Assembly (NCBI GenBank): GCA_029261405.1
Contig: JAJDBK010000045.1
Coordinates: forward strand, 54,805 to 118,804
Direction: 5' to 3'
DNA from: Nitrospinaceae bacterium
GTDB lineage: Bacteria > Nitrospinota_A > UBA7883 > JAJDBK01
Length of the DNA stretch: 64,000 nt
Part shown: piece after piece, positions 35,266-45,632 of the stretch
How the letters are laid out: each line of letters begins with the position of its first letter
Numbering within the stretch: position 1 is the first letter of the stretch
The notes under the pieces: model-generated
The model's database searches: none
Seen by the model: only the letters and a program-made list of their open reading frames with translations
Told to the model about the DNA's origin: nothing
Program-made: the position numbers and the translations under genes

Positions 35266-36987
35266 ATGAATGACATCAACGTCCAGGAGACCCCTTGGCT
35301 TGCCCCGTATGAACGATCTTTCGTTCCGGTCGATCTGGTTATCAAAAACTGGAAAGACGTGGAGCCGGTTTACCAGAGACTGCTCGACGCGCCGATTAAT
35401 AACGTATCTGATCTTGAAGCGTGGTTAATTAACTGGTCTGAGGTGAGAGGTTGCATCGACCAGTTCGCCACAGGCAGGTATGTCGATATGACCTGTCATA
35501 CCGACGACGACAATAAAAAGAACGCATACCTTGAGGTGGTGCGCGATTTTTATCCTGAAGTAACCAGATTCGAAGACAAACTCAACCGAAAATTTACCGG
35601 TTCACCATACCGTAACGATCTTCCCGACAAAAGATACCGACAGCTCGACCGGGAGATTTCTGTGTCCGTCGATCTGTTTGTGGAGAAAAACATTCCGCTA
35701 CAGGTGAAGTTGCAGGAGCTATCGCAGAAATATCAGGAGATATCGGGTTCGCTGATGGTCAACTTCGACGGTCAGGAGCGGACCATGCAACAGATGGCGG
35801 TCTACATGCGTTCAAACGAGCGCTCCGTCCGGGAGAACGCCTACAGGGCCACATTCGCGCGGAGACTGAAAGAGGCTGACAAACTCGAATCGATACTCTC
35901 TGAGATGATCGCCTTGCGGCATCAGTACGCCCTGAACCTCGACCTTAATGACTATAGGGAATACGCCTTTAAATCGAAACTGAGAGATTACACATCTGAT
36001 GACTGTCTCGCTTTTCACGACGCTATCGAAAAATGCGCCGTCCCCCTCGCCCGGAAACTCACAAAACAACGCGCCGCCGACATGGGGCTTGAAACAGTGG
36101 CGCCGTGGGATACCGCATGTGACCCGACGGGAAAACCTCCGCTAAAACCTTTTACTACAGCCGACGAGCTTTTCACCGGCGTTACAAAAGTCTTCGATGG
36201 TGTCGATGGAAGGCTCGGCAAGATGTTCGGCAGTATCGGGTTTTCGATGGACCTTGAGAGCAGGAGAGGGAAAGCGCCGGGCGGTTATCAGACAACTTTC
36301 GGTGAGTCGCGCATCCCGTTTATTTTCACCAACGCCGTTGGTCTGCAAGACGATGTGAACACCCTTATTCACGAAGGGGGACACTCTTTTCATACGTTAC
36401 AGTGCAGGGACCAGTCGCTGATATGGTATCGGGGCGCCGGCATGGAGTTTTCCGAAGTCGCCTCCATGAGCATGGAGCTTTTGGGGGGCCAGCGGTTATC
36501 TGCCTTCTACTCCGATGAGGAGTCGATTAAAAGGGCCAGACGGGAGAGGTTCGAGTCTATCATCGGCCTCTTCGGATGGGTGGCCCAGATCGACGTGTTC
36601 CAGCACTGGCTCTACACCAACCACGCCCACACAGTAGAAGAACGGGGCGCCAAATGGCTCGAATTGTCGCAAAAATTCGATCCGGGTCTCGATTGGAGCG
36701 ACACCCCTGAAGAGGCCAGAAAATACCAGTGGCACCGGCAACTCCATATTTTCGAGGTGCCTTTCTACTACGTCGAATACGCCATCGCCCAGATGGGCGC
36801 GTTGCAGGTCTATCGCAACTACAAAAGCAATCCGCAAAAATCGGTGGACGATTATCTCTCCGCCCTCGCTCTCGGCGGTTCCAGACCGATGGCGGAGCTT
36901 TTTGCCACCGCCGGTATCAGGTTTGATTTCTCACCGGAACTTCTGGGCGAACTCATGGATATGGTTAGTGACGAACTGGGTCTATAG
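35266..36987 (+). CDS. M3-family oligoendopeptidase
   Basis: 573 residues. Residues 369-373 are HEGGH, the zinc motif of M3 peptidases, in LIHEGGHSFHTLQC. The third ligand region GAGMEFSEVASMSMELL follows about 30 residues later. The upstream half is the helical cap of the PepF/M3 family (FDGQERTMQQMAVYM, ERSVRENAYRATFARR). There is no signal peptide, so it should degrade short peptides in the cytosol. The ATG follows AAGGAT at good spacing. The M50-like gene starts 2 bp later. Confidence 0.93.
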   Translation: MNDINVQETPWLAPYERSFVPVDLVIKNWKDVEPVYQRLLDAPINNVSDLEAWLINWSEVRGCIDQFATGRYVDMTCHTDDDNKKNAYLEVVRDFYPEVTRFEDKLNRKFTGSPYRNDLPDKRYRQLDREISVSVDLFVEKNIPLQVKLQELSQKYQEISGSLMVNFDGQERTMQQMAVYMRSNERSVRENAYRATFARRLKEADKLESILSEMIALRHQYALNLDLNDYREYAFKSKLRDYTSDDCLAFHDAIEKCAVPLARKLTKQRAADMGLETVAPWDTACDPTGKPPLKPFTTADELFTGVTKVFDGVDGRLGKMFGSIGFSMDLESRRGKAPGGYQTTFGESRIPFIFTNAVGLQDDVNTLIHEGGHSFHTLQCRDQSLIWYRGAGMEFSEVASMSMELLGGQRLSAFYSDEESIKRARRERFESIIGLFGWVAQIDVFQHWLYTNHAHTVEERGAKWLELSQKFDPGLDWSDTPEEARKYQWHRQLHIFEVPFYYVEYAIAQMGALQVYRNYKSNPQKSVDDYLSALALGGSRPMAELFATAGIRFDFSPELLGELMDMVSDELGL

Positions 36988-36989
36988 GT

Positions 36990-37757
36990 ATGGAAGGGGA
37001 AAAGCCGAGACGGGCGAAGGTCACAAAGAAGAAGATTGATCTGCGACCGAAAAGGGAACCGTCTCAAGGGCTTCCACCGAAAAAGAGGCCAAAGGTGTTA
37101 AAGAAGCCTCTCCTTGATGAACCGACCCGGAACACCGGTATCAGCCTTGTGATGACCGCAGGGTTTCTCGTTATGATGAAATCCCTCATGTTCCACAATA
37201 ATGGGGATCAAACCCTTCCACGGCTGATGGGCAAGGCTATCCTGACCTGTCTCCTGATCTGGCTGACGATCAGCCTGCTTATTACAAACCGGTTCCTCAT
37301 CTATCATCAGCAACCGTTTTTGCATCTCATCAACCTGCCGTTCCACGAAGCGGGACATATTTTCTTTATGCCTTTTGGAAGTTTCATGACCTACCTGGGT
37401 GGCTCGTTGTTACAGGTGTTGATACCGTTTTTATGTCTCGGTACGTTCCTGCTTAAACAACGTGACCCTTACGCCGGATCGGTGGCGTTATGGTGGGCTG
37501 GTGAATCGCTTTACGACCTGGTACCGTATATTGACGATGCGCGGCGACAGAAACTGATGTTGCTCGGCGGTTTTACCGGACGAGAGAACCCCGACTCCCA
37601 CGACTGGTTCAACATCCTCAAGGATATCGGGTTACTTCAATACGAACATACCATCGCCAACATGGCGGCGTTTTGCGGCGCGATGATGATGCTGGCCGGA
37701 ATAGTATGGGGCGGCCTGTGGATTTTAAGCGCCTACGGAATTGTCTCGCAACGTTGA
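36990..37757 (+). CDS. Multi-pass membrane protein with HEAGH motif (M50-like)
   Basis: 255 residues. The first 45 are very basic (RRAKVTKKKIDLRPKR, PKKRPKVLKKP). Then come about five hydrophobic segments. HEAGH at 119-123, in LPFHEAGHIFFMPFGSFMTY, fits the zinc site of M50-type intramembrane proteases, and GGSLLQVLIP follows. A clear second ligand motif such as NPxDG is absent; ENPDSHDWF near residue 205 may serve. It could be a divergent protease or an inactive relative. It is translationally close to both neighbours. Confidence 0.6.
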   Translation: MEGEKPRRAKVTKKKIDLRPKREPSQGLPPKKRPKVLKKPLLDEPTRNTGISLVMTAGFLVMMKSLMFHNNGDQTLPRLMGKAILTCLLIWLTISLLITNRFLIYHQQPFLHLINLPFHEAGHIFFMPFGSFMTYLGGSLLQVLIPFLCLGTFLLKQRDPYAGSVALWWAGESLYDLVPYIDDARRQKLMLLGGFTGRENPDSHDWFNILKDIGLLQYEHTIANMAAFCGAMMMLAGIVWGGLWILSAYGIVSQR

Positions 37758-37767
37758 TAAAGGGATC

Positions 37768-38142
37768 ATGAAAAAACTGTCTGAACTCGTTTTTGTTCTC
37801 TTCAGCATTGCAGGCGCCCTGATCTTCGCCGGAGTCGTCTACAACTCGTGGGGGGTGATCCAACCGAAGGTTCAGGGACAATTTAACGGGGCTGAATGGA
37901 AAAACGCCGGTCCGCTGGCAAGCGAGAGGACCGGCATGATAGAAGACCTGATGGAAAACCATCTTACCGCCGGTGTGACGGAAGAGACTGTATTGGAATT
38001 ACTGGGTGAGCCGAACTACAAGGATGGGAATTGCGTTTATTACAACATCGGTTTCTACAGCCAGATTATCGATCCCGATTCACTGCTGGTCTGTTATACA
38101 GTTACCCGGAAACTGGATACTTTCACGATCCACCATCACTGA
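37768..38142 (+). CDS. Small membrane-anchored BamE/SmpA-like protein
   Basis: 124 residues from the ATG at 37768, which has AAAGGG just upstream. Residues 4-24 are a hydrophobic anchor. The rest has a BamE-like fold signature: GVTEETVLELLGEPNYKDG then CVYYNIGFYS and a final strand YTVTRKLDTFTI. There is no lipobox. Its last 20 bp overlap the end of the convergent transglutaminase gene. Assignment rests on the LLGEP turn and length. Confidence 0.5.
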   Translation: MKKLSELVFVLFSIAGALIFAGVVYNSWGVIQPKVQGQFNGAEWKNAGPLASERTGMIEDLMENHLTAGVTEETVLELLGEPNYKDGNCVYYNIGFYSQIIDPDSLLVCYTVTRKLDTFTIHHH

Positions 38143-40120
38143 TCCGACCTGCGAGTGTAATTGCGGCGCCGACACCCTCATCCAGGTTTTTCTTTTCGGT
38201 TTCCGTTATTCCGGTCGGGTCGAAGCGCATTCTGTTGTGCAGGTCGAGAAGCGGCTGAACGCATTTGATGACCGGCCTTGTCTCGTTGTCTTCTATGCGG
38301 GCGATCCATGCGCTGTATGTCTCCCACGGATGTCGGCCTCGGCCTGTTTTCGCCAGTTTTTTCTCCAATTTATATAGACCACTCTCCGCGCCACTCCGTA
38401 TCTCTCCTGACTGATCTTCTTTACTACTGATTTTCGTCCGATTCAGTTTCGTTCCACCCATCGACCTTGACACCATATAGATCATCAACAGAACCAGAGC
38501 CACCCCAATGGGCAAGGTGTAGTCGGTATCGCTATCGCTGTTACGCCATGTTGAAATCAACCAGCCTATATACGAAAAGAGGTCTTTGAGCGGTTCCAAC
38601 AAGGTGGAGTTTTCCGCATCGGCGCTTACCCACGATGGTGGTGTGGTATCAAAGCTCCTCCATTTGCCACCGATGTAAACGCTGACCCAGGCGTGCGCGT
38701 CCCTTCCCCTCACCACAATGCTCTTTTCGAGCCAGCTATATTCATGGGCCAGGTATCCAACGGTGTACCTTGCCGGAAGACCCGCCTTGCGCAACAGCAT
38801 GACGGTGGCGGTGGCGAAAAACTCACAATGCCCCTGTTTCGTCCTCAAAAGGAAATCGGCTACCGGGTCGATTTTGCCACGTCGGCCCGATAGCTCCAGA
38901 GAATAACTGTACTTCTCTGCAAAATAACGGCTGACAACCGCCAATACTGTTTCAGGCCGAAGGGTTGCAAGTTTCAGCTCCTTTGCGATAGCGCCCACCA
39001 CAGGTTCCAGATTTTTTGGAATCGCCAGGTCAAAATGGTCTGGTGAACCGATATTAGTCGATTCTTTCCCCAGCGCCACCGAATAGTTGAGAAACTCGGG
39101 CGCCGAAGTCAGCTTGACCGCTCCCATTCTGTTGACACCGACTTTTTTAGCCGCAAGCGACTCAAACGTGACCGCCCGCTCTACACTGAAAGCCAGTCCG
39201 CTCCCTTTTTTAAGCTCAGTGGTTATTGCGATTCGTTCCGGTCCCGGCGTTCCTTTCCCTATCCGCCATGTGACACCATTCTTTTCAGGTTTCAGATCCT
39301 TGAAAGCCGACCTGGCGGTATACCACGCCGTTCTGCGATAGGTGTTGTAGGACGACTCAATCAGAAGTACCGGATCAGCCAGGTTTATTTTCACACCTGC
39401 CCGATGCACCCGGGCCAGAATCTTCTCCGATAGTTTTAACTTCCCAAGCTGACCCATGGCTGTGTGGGTTTTGAACGGATCGGTATCCTCTCTCAGCGAT
39501 TCCGCGAAATACTCGACCATCCTCTCCGTGACGTAGCTGTCCGCCATCTGTAGCCCAACGCTTCCTGCAAATCCTGCTGTTATCACTATTGCCAGAGCTA
39601 AAATCCAGAGCCATACCGGATAACTCTTCGATCTGAACCGCCAGAGCGCCCACGTCATAACAGCGCATAAACCTGCGTAAAACCAGATATCCCGGACATT
39701 GGCGGCGCTTGTGGCGGCGATAATAGTGGCAATGTAGGGGTAGGTGAAATCGAGACCGATGATCTTTTTTCCGGCTCTCTCCCAATAAAAGAGACGGAAG
39801 ACCCGGTAATCGACAATCCTCGATTCACTGTACGACACGACCACCGCCAGCAAACCGAAAATCATCGGGAGCCATTTGATAATCGTCAGAAAATCGTAGC
39901 CACCACCCGACGTGTATACGAAAAAAAACACGCCGATAAAAATGGCGCCGCAAAGGTTCCAGACGTTCCTGAAATCCCTCTGTTTAAAGTCGTACTTAAC
40001 CTGCGTGAACCTGGCGCCTTCGATTATCGTTGCAAGAGCGATCCCGGCGATCATCATCTCCGTCTGCCAGCCCCAGAAGAGGAGCGCAAAACCTGTCAGG
40101 AACTGCGGAGGATATTTCAC
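38123..40120 (-). CDS. Transglutaminase-like membrane protein (TgpA type)
   Basis: 665 residues. Six or so N-terminal hydrophobic segments (to about 215) are the DUF3488 region. A periplasmic transglutaminase core lies at about 420-520 with KQGHCEFFATATVMLLR (Cys), GRDAHAWVSVYI (His) and WRSFDTTPP (Asp), a complete triad. One more membrane helix near 555 and a DUF4129-like tail end it. It is the third gene of a MoxR-DUF58-TgpA operon, a widespread unit of unclear biochemical role. It overlaps the DUF58 gene by 4 bp. Confidence 0.9.
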   Translation of the reverse strand: MKYPPQFLTGFALLFWGWQTEMMIAGIALATIIEGARFTQVKYDFKQRDFRNVWNLCGAIFIGVFFFVYTSGGGYDFLTIIKWLPMIFGLLAVVVSYSESRIVDYRVFRLFYWERAGKKIIGLDFTYPYIATIIAATSAANVRDIWFYAGLCAVMTWALWRFRSKSYPVWLWILALAIVITAGFAGSVGLQMADSYVTERMVEYFAESLREDTDPFKTHTAMGQLGKLKLSEKILARVHRAGVKINLADPVLLIESSYNTYRRTAWYTARSAFKDLKPEKNGVTWRIGKGTPGPERIAITTELKKGSGLAFSVERAVTFESLAAKKVGVNRMGAVKLTSAPEFLNYSVALGKESTNIGSPDHFDLAIPKNLEPVVGAIAKELKLATLRPETVLAVVSRYFAEKYSYSLELSGRRGKIDPVADFLLRTKQGHCEFFATATVMLLRKAGLPARYTVGYLAHEYSWLEKSIVVRGRDAHAWVSVYIGGKWRSFDTTPPSWVSADAENSTLLEPLKDLFSYIGWLISTWRNSDSDTDYTLPIGVALVLLMIYMVSRSMGGTKLNRTKISSKEDQSGEIRSGAESGLYKLEKKLAKTGRGRHPWETYSAWIARIEDNETRPVIKCVQPLLDLHNRMRFDPTGITETEKKNLDEGVGAAITLAGRISDGGS

Positions 40121-41457
40121 AGGTTCGACAACCTATCCTTCACAGACCCATACTCTAATACCGTGAACCGATCCGGAGAGGATTTCATCGGTCCGGCGTC
40201 GATTTTCGTTTCATCATCAGTTACAACAAAGACTCTTAACTGACCTCCCATGCCGATCAAGCGCTTTACAAAATTTTGTCGCTCTTCATCGAACTGTAAA
40301 AAGACACAGACACAGCCGCTCAGGATCGGAGCCCTCTCAATCACGGCCTTTTCAAGCAATGAGAAATGTTTGTCGGTACACGCCTTCACCGATGAGAGAA
40401 TTTCGAGCATCGGTTCACCACCACCCATGCCACGACCCGAAGTGAAACGGTACGCTTTTGTACCGACAAACATCAGGTCGAGAAACGACTCCCCGGTATC
40501 GACACTTGCGACAAACGAGGCGGCCACCGATACCGCCTCTTCGAAAATCTTTCCGCCATCCCCAAAAGTATCGAGGATCAGGGCGTGCCGCGAAAAATAC
40601 TCCTCCTGATACTCTTTCACCACCGGTTTGCCCGACTTGGCCCAACTGGCCCAGTGGATTTTACGAAGGGGATCGCCCGCCCTGTAGTCACGCAACGACA
40701 TGAACTCCTCCGAGTCGCCGACATGGGATGCAAGGGCCACTCCACCCTGATTGTATTTGCGAACTCCGGGCAACCTGACATCGGCTGTTTTGTATCTATT
40801 CGGCAGTACCACCACCGACTGGCCCGACTTTATATTTACGAGAGACCGGAGCAGGCCGAACGGGTCTCTGCGCGTAATACCGGTTGAGTCGAACCTGATA
40901 ACCCCTCTCTTAAGCGGTGTCATCTCCATATCGACGGTAATTTCCCCTCCCGGGGGGATAAGGGGGAGAACTCGCTCAGGAGGCGGATTGTTGCGCCGTT
41001 GTTCGATATACCAGTTCCACCGGTAAAAACCAAAAACCGTGTCAAACCGGTTCCGCTGTTCCTCTCCCGGTTCCCGTAGTGTCTGGAATTTTGCGAATGA
41101 AGGTCGCGGATCGGCGAGTTTTTCCATAAGGCTAAGTCCGTCCATTGCTTTATCGGAGAAACTTCTGATCGTGATTCTGTATTTAAACGGTTCTCCCGCC
41201 GTACAGAAACGGGGAAGGTCGCGGTTCACGCCGAATCTTGCCTTGAACGAAAACGAAAAGAGGATTGCAAAGAAGAAAAGCGTTGTCAGAAGGGTGAACG
41301 CCTGAAACGCCAACGTCCTGTTGGTGTCGAGTCCGAGGAGCGCCGAAACGATGATACAGCCTATGACCATGCCTCCGGCGGAGGTAATCCGCTCCCTTGC
41401 AAAGTGGCGTAAGGAGCTTGTGAGCCAGTAGGTCTTGTACGCAATGGCGGGAGGCAT
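40117..41457 (-). CDS. DUF58 membrane protein
   Basis: 446 residues. Two hydrophobic segments near 33-75 are followed by a large domain. The DUF58 signature DYRAGDPLRKIHWASWAKSG sits near residue 260, followed by a von Willebrand-like fold (HALILDTFGDGG). An immunoglobulin-like part precedes it (PFKYRITIRS). Members form the middle gene of MoxR operons. It lies 10 bp after moxR and overlaps tgpA by 4 bp. Confidence 0.9.
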   Translation of the reverse strand: MPPAIAYKTYWLTSSLRHFARERITSAGGMVIGCIIVSALLGLDTNRTLAFQAFTLLTTLFFFAILFSFSFKARFGVNRDLPRFCTAGEPFKYRITIRSFSDKAMDGLSLMEKLADPRPSFAKFQTLREPGEEQRNRFDTVFGFYRWNWYIEQRRNNPPPERVLPLIPPGGEITVDMEMTPLKRGVIRFDSTGITRRDPFGLLRSLVNIKSGQSVVVLPNRYKTADVRLPGVRKYNQGGVALASHVGDSEEFMSLRDYRAGDPLRKIHWASWAKSGKPVVKEYQEEYFSRHALILDTFGDGGKIFEEAVSVAASFVASVDTGESFLDLMFVGTKAYRFTSGRGMGGGEPMLEILSSVKACTDKHFSLLEKAVIERAPILSGCVCVFLQFDEERQNFVKRLIGMGGQLRVFVVTDDETKIDAGPMKSSPDRFTVLEYGSVKDRLSNL

Positions 41458-41467
41458 CGGCGCAACT

Positions 41468-42403
41468 CTATGCGGGAGCTTTGATCGATTTTACGACCCG
41501 GTCCACAATCCCCTTTGATGTAATACCGGAGAACCGGGCTTCGGAATCGAGGACCAGCCTGTGGGCTATAACCACTGTCGCAAGCTCCTGAATGTCGTCG
41601 GGCGTTACAAACTCCCTTCCGTTGATGAGGGCCAGAGCCTGGGCCGACTTGAACAACGCAAGGGACGCTCGTGGACTGGCGCCGATCTTCACACCCTCCG
41701 CCGAACGGGTGGCGGTCACAAGATCAACAATGTACCTTTTCAGTTCGTCGCCTACCCGTACCTCGCGGGTTTTCTGTTTAAGCTCAATCACCTGCTCCAT
41801 CGTAGCGCACGCTTCGACCTTGTCGATAGGGTGAACCAGCGCCTGATCGCCAAGAATTGCGGTCTCATCCCCGGCGGAGACATACCCGAGGGAAAAATGC
41901 ATGGCGAACCGGTCCATCTGCGCTTCCGGCAACGGGTAAGCGCCGTGGGATTCGATCGGATTCTGGGTGGCTATGACAAAAAAGAGATCTTCGAGCTTTC
42001 GTGTTTTACCATCTACGCTCACCTGCCCTTCACCCATCGCTTCCAGCAGGGCGGACTGGGTTCTGGGGGATGCGCGGTTGATCTCGTCGGCCAGAAGAAG
42101 GTTTGCAAAGAGCGGCCCTTCGTGGAAATGAAACCGCCTGTCGTCCTGATTAAATATCGACACACCGATAATATCGGAGGGGAGCAGATCGGGAGTGAAC
42201 TGGATCCGTTTAAACTTCGAGGAGACAGACAAGGCCAGAGCTTTTGCCAAAGTGGTCTTTCCCGTTCCCGGATAATCCTCCAGCAATACATGTCCACCAC
42301 TTAAAAGCGCCACCAGCAACCGTTTTATCGCAAGCGACTGACCTCGCATGACGGTCTCTATATTGTCCGATATTTCTTCTGTGACAGCTGTGGCCTGATT
42401 CAA
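41468..42403 (-). CDS. MoxR-family AAA+ ATPase
   Basis: 311 residues. Walker A is EDYPGTGKTTLAKAL, Walker B is LLLADEINRA, sensor 1 is FVIATQNPIES, followed by PLPEAQMDRFAM and the C-terminal lid region SPRASLALFKSAQALAL with GREFVTPDDI. MoxR ATPases act as chaperones for metal insertion or complex assembly. The start is a TTG at 42403 with strong AGGGGAG six bases upstream. It leads the MoxR-DUF58-TgpA operon. Confidence 0.93.
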   Translation of the reverse strand: MNQATAVTEEISDNIETVMRGQSLAIKRLLVALLSGGHVLLEDYPGTGKTTLAKALALSVSSKFKRIQFTPDLLPSDIIGVSIFNQDDRRFHFHEGPLFANLLLADEINRASPRTQSALLEAMGEGQVSVDGKTRKLEDLFFVIATQNPIESHGAYPLPEAQMDRFAMHFSLGYVSAGDETAILGDQALVHPIDKVEACATMEQVIELKQKTREVRVGDELKRYIVDLVTATRSAEGVKIGASPRASLALFKSAQALALINGREFVTPDDIQELATVVIAHRLVLDSEARFSGITSKGIVDRVVKSIKAPA

Positions 42404-42548
42404 TTCGACTCCCCTATGAGATATAAAACTATCGAATAATTATACAACGACACTATGCGTCAAGGATTGAGTTTCAAGGTAATCTGGCGATGATTACTCC
42501 CTTAAATACTGATCAAAACCGGGACAGATGAAGCGAAACGTGACATAT

Positions 42549-42578
42549 TTGACACACACTCATTTTAGATACTACATT
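42549..42578 (+). promoter_or_regulatory. Candidate promoter of the hybrid histidine kinase
   Basis: TTGACA at 42549-42554 and TACATT at 42573-42578 are 18 bp apart, about 120 bp upstream of the kinase start. The rest of the 42404-42696 spacer shows no gene. Confidence 0.35.
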
Positions 42579-42696
42579 AGGGGTAGCTTCTTGTTTTACG
42601 CATGAGTGGGGGTAAAGGTTGTGTCGTATTATGTGGAGGACAATCTGTAAGGCGAGGTTTTTTTATAAATTAAGCTGGTAAGCCGGGGTTTCTGCC

Positions 42697-45606
42697 ATGT
42701 TAATTTCTTCAATCGACAACAAATCCGATCCTTCACTTGTTTCAACAGTTTTGCTCGGCTGTATCACCCTTCTGTTAATTTTTTATCTGCATGAGCGCAC
42801 AGAACATATTATCGCCGAGCGGGAGATTTATTCAGGCGACATTCTGCATGCCAACATTGATATAGCCACCGGTCATCTATGGCTCGAAGAGTATCTGACC
42901 GGCGACACCACTATAGAGATTGATAGAACTCTTTCATTAATCAACCAGTCCTTGGCGGCGGTGGACAGCGTTATCGATAGTGGTGAATTGGCGCAACAGC
43001 CAACAATGGCGAACTATCTGAAGGAACTCAAGGCGCGTATTCAAAAAATAGAAGCCATGTCATTACAGCGTATTAACGCTATCGAAACCAGCGGTATCGG
43101 AACAGAAATCGACCAACGCTACGACACCCTTTTCAAAGAAACCCAAGACTCGTTTGACGCCGTTAACGATGTCGCCACAAAACATATACTCGAAGAGGAG
43201 AATAAAAAACATACAGTTCACTACACCGTTATTATTTTATGGATTCTTGTTGTCGGTGGTGTCGTTGCGGTTCTGAGGAAACACCTGACCTTCCGCGAAC
43301 TGGTCGAGTCTGAGCTTGAAGAGAGCCGGGAACGTTATAAAACGGTTATTTCCACCATTCCGCACGGTGTTCAGGAGTGCGATCTTAACGGTGTGATTAC
43401 CTTAAGCAATCAGGCCCATCACACAATACTCGGTTATGAATATGGTGAACTGATCAGTAGACCGATATTCGATTTGCTTGCATTGGAGGAAGAGGCCGAT
43501 GAACTTCGCAAATATCTGAAAAAGTTACAAGAAGAAAAACCAGAGCCTACTCAGTTTTTTTCAGAAAACAGGAGGAAAGATGGCGCTGTCATCGATGTTC
43601 AGGTCGATTGGGATTATAAGTGTGACAGCGAAGGAAAGGTGGTCGGGTTTATAGCTATAATTACAGACACAACAGAGCGAAAAATAGCTGAGGAAGGTTT
43701 GCGTCAAAGTGAGCGAATCGTTTCAAGCTCCACCGACCTGCTTACTCTCGTCGATTCGGGGTTCAAATACATTGCCGTGAACTCATCGTTCCTGAAAGCC
43801 ATTGATAAAACAAGAGATGAGGTTGTTGGTCATTCCATGGCGGAAGTGTTGGGTGAAAAGTATTTTGCTACTGTCATAAAGCCTAACGCCTTGCGATGCA
43901 TGGCGGGTGAAAACGTGAATTTTCAGCAGTGGTTTGAATTTCCATCCAGGGGTCGCAGGTTCCTCGACATTAATTATTACCCATATTTTTGCTCTGAAAC
44001 TGAAGTTATGGGCTTTGTAGCAAACTTTCGGGATATTACTGAAAAAAAAGAGGCCGAGGAGATCCTGGAAGAGAGCGAAAGAATCCTGAAACAAGCCCAG
44101 AACATTACACATCTGGGGCACTGGAAATTTTATCCGGAAACCTGCAAATTCGAAGGATCGGAGGAGATGTCCCGTATTTTCGGGCTTGACCGTGGCGAGA
44201 CCACCCTTGAAGCTTTCACTTCCGCACTCCATCCTGATGACAGGAAGCGTTTATTGGGTGAAATCAACGAGAGCATCCATGATGCGGAGTCGTGGGACAT
44301 TGAACACCGGTTGATTTTAAAGGACGGAACAGAAAAATGGGTTCATTCAATCGGAGAACCGTCTCTGGATGAAACAGGCAAAACAAAATACATTCTCGGC
44401 ACAACGCAGGATGTTTCGGAACGGAAAAGCCTCGAAGCTCACGTCCAGAACGCTCAGAAACTCGAAAGCCTCTGTGTGCTGGCAGGTGGCCTGGCCCATG
44501 ACTTCAATAATATCCTGATGGTTATCATCGGAAACACACAACTGGCGCTCGATACGCTCCCCCTCGAATCACCCGAGTGGGAAAATATGGAGGAAATCTA
44601 CAAAGCCTCAAAACGAGCGACCACTTTGACAAAACAGATGCTCGCATATTCTGGCAAAGGCAAGTTTGATGTAAGACGTGTAAACCTCAATGAGGTTCTG
44701 CTGGAGATGACCACTCTGCTCGAATCCTCCATTTCAAAAACCGTCACCCTCGATTTCAAGCCGGGTGACGCTCTTCCGGTCATTGACGCCGACATCGCCC
44801 AGCTCCATCAGGTTGTCATGAACCTGGTAATAAACGCTTCCGAGGCTATCGGTGAGAATAAGGGTGTCGTTACAATCACCACAGGGAAAGCTAACAAGCC
44901 GGATTGCGACAAAACATATCCTGGTGAAATTGATATGACTGAGCATCCTGCCGGGAATGGATATGTTTACCTTGAAGTCAGGGATGACGGAGCGGGAATG
45001 GGGGTCGAAACGGTGAAAAAAATATTCGATCCGTTTTTTACTACCAAGTTTATGGGACGCGGATTAGGCATGTCGGCGACCCTCGGAATCGTCCGGGGAC
45101 ATAAAGGATGTATATCAGTCGATAGCGAACCGGATAAAGGTACGACATTCAAGGTCTGGTTCCCGGTCACGACAGATGAAACTCCCGATGTAAAAGTTGA
45201 GACGCTAGAAGAGATACTAAAGTGGCGAGGCAGTGGAACTATTCTGCTTGTCGATGATGAAGATCAGGTGCGGTTACAGGCGGAAAAAATTCTGAAGAAG
45301 TTTGGTTTTACTGTAATATCCGCAGTTAACGGCAAGGATGCGGTCTGCAAATTCGTAGACAATATCGATCAGATTGTATGTGTTCTTCTCGATCTGATGA
45401 TGCCTGTTATGGGTGGAGTGGAGTGTTTTGCCCGTTTACGCGAGATCAGGGAGGATATCCCCGTAATCATGGTGAGCGGGTACAACGAAAATGATATCAC
45501 CTTAAAATTCAACGAACAGGGACCAGACGAGTATATAGGCAAACCGTATGATATTATTGACCTGATAACACGCATAAGGAAGCTGACAGAAAACCGTGAC
45601 CTGTAA
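42697..45606 (+). CDS. Membrane hybrid sensor histidine kinase with PAS domains and receiver
   Basis: 969 residues. Membrane helices near 16-34 and 172-194 flank a periplasmic helical sensor of about 135 residues. Three PAS-type domains follow (about 210-330, 335-455, 460-580), each ending in a PAC motif such as GFIAIITDTTERK. The kinase core has phospho-acceptor His601 in GGLAHDFNNIL, N box NLVINASEAIGEN and G boxes DDGAGMG and GRGLGMSATLG. A C-terminal receiver (about 850-965) has ILLVDDED, Asp899 in LLDLMMP and GKPYD. No separate output protein is adjacent, so the receiver may act as a phosphate sink or signal onward. Confidence 0.92.
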   Translation: MLISSIDNKSDPSLVSTVLLGCITLLLIFYLHERTEHIIAEREIYSGDILHANIDIATGHLWLEEYLTGDTTIEIDRTLSLINQSLAAVDSVIDSGELAQQPTMANYLKELKARIQKIEAMSLQRINAIETSGIGTEIDQRYDTLFKETQDSFDAVNDVATKHILEEENKKHTVHYTVIILWILVVGGVVAVLRKHLTFRELVESELEESRERYKTVISTIPHGVQECDLNGVITLSNQAHHTILGYEYGELISRPIFDLLALEEEADELRKYLKKLQEEKPEPTQFFSENRRKDGAVIDVQVDWDYKCDSEGKVVGFIAIITDTTERKIAEEGLRQSERIVSSSTDLLTLVDSGFKYIAVNSSFLKAIDKTRDEVVGHSMAEVLGEKYFATVIKPNALRCMAGENVNFQQWFEFPSRGRRFLDINYYPYFCSETEVMGFVANFRDITEKKEAEEILEESERILKQAQNITHLGHWKFYPETCKFEGSEEMSRIFGLDRGETTLEAFTSALHPDDRKRLLGEINESIHDAESWDIEHRLILKDGTEKWVHSIGEPSLDETGKTKYILGTTQDVSERKSLEAHVQNAQKLESLCVLAGGLAHDFNNILMVIIGNTQLALDTLPLESPEWENMEEIYKASKRATTLTKQMLAYSGKGKFDVRRVNLNEVLLEMTTLLESSISKTVTLDFKPGDALPVIDADIAQLHQVVMNLVINASEAIGENKGVVTITTGKANKPDCDKTYPGEIDMTEHPAGNGYVYLEVRDDGAGMGVETVKKIFDPFFTTKFMGRGLGMSATLGIVRGHKGCISVDSEPDKGTTFKVWFPVTTDETPDVKVETLEEILKWRGSGTILLVDDEDQVRLQAEKILKKFGFTVISAVNGKDAVCKFVDNIDQIVCVLLDLMMPVMGGVECFARLREIREDIPVIMVSGYNENDITLKFNEQGPDEYIGKPYDIIDLITRIRKLTENRDL

Positions 45607-45632
45607 TTTGTCAAAGGGTAATTAAAGAAGTT

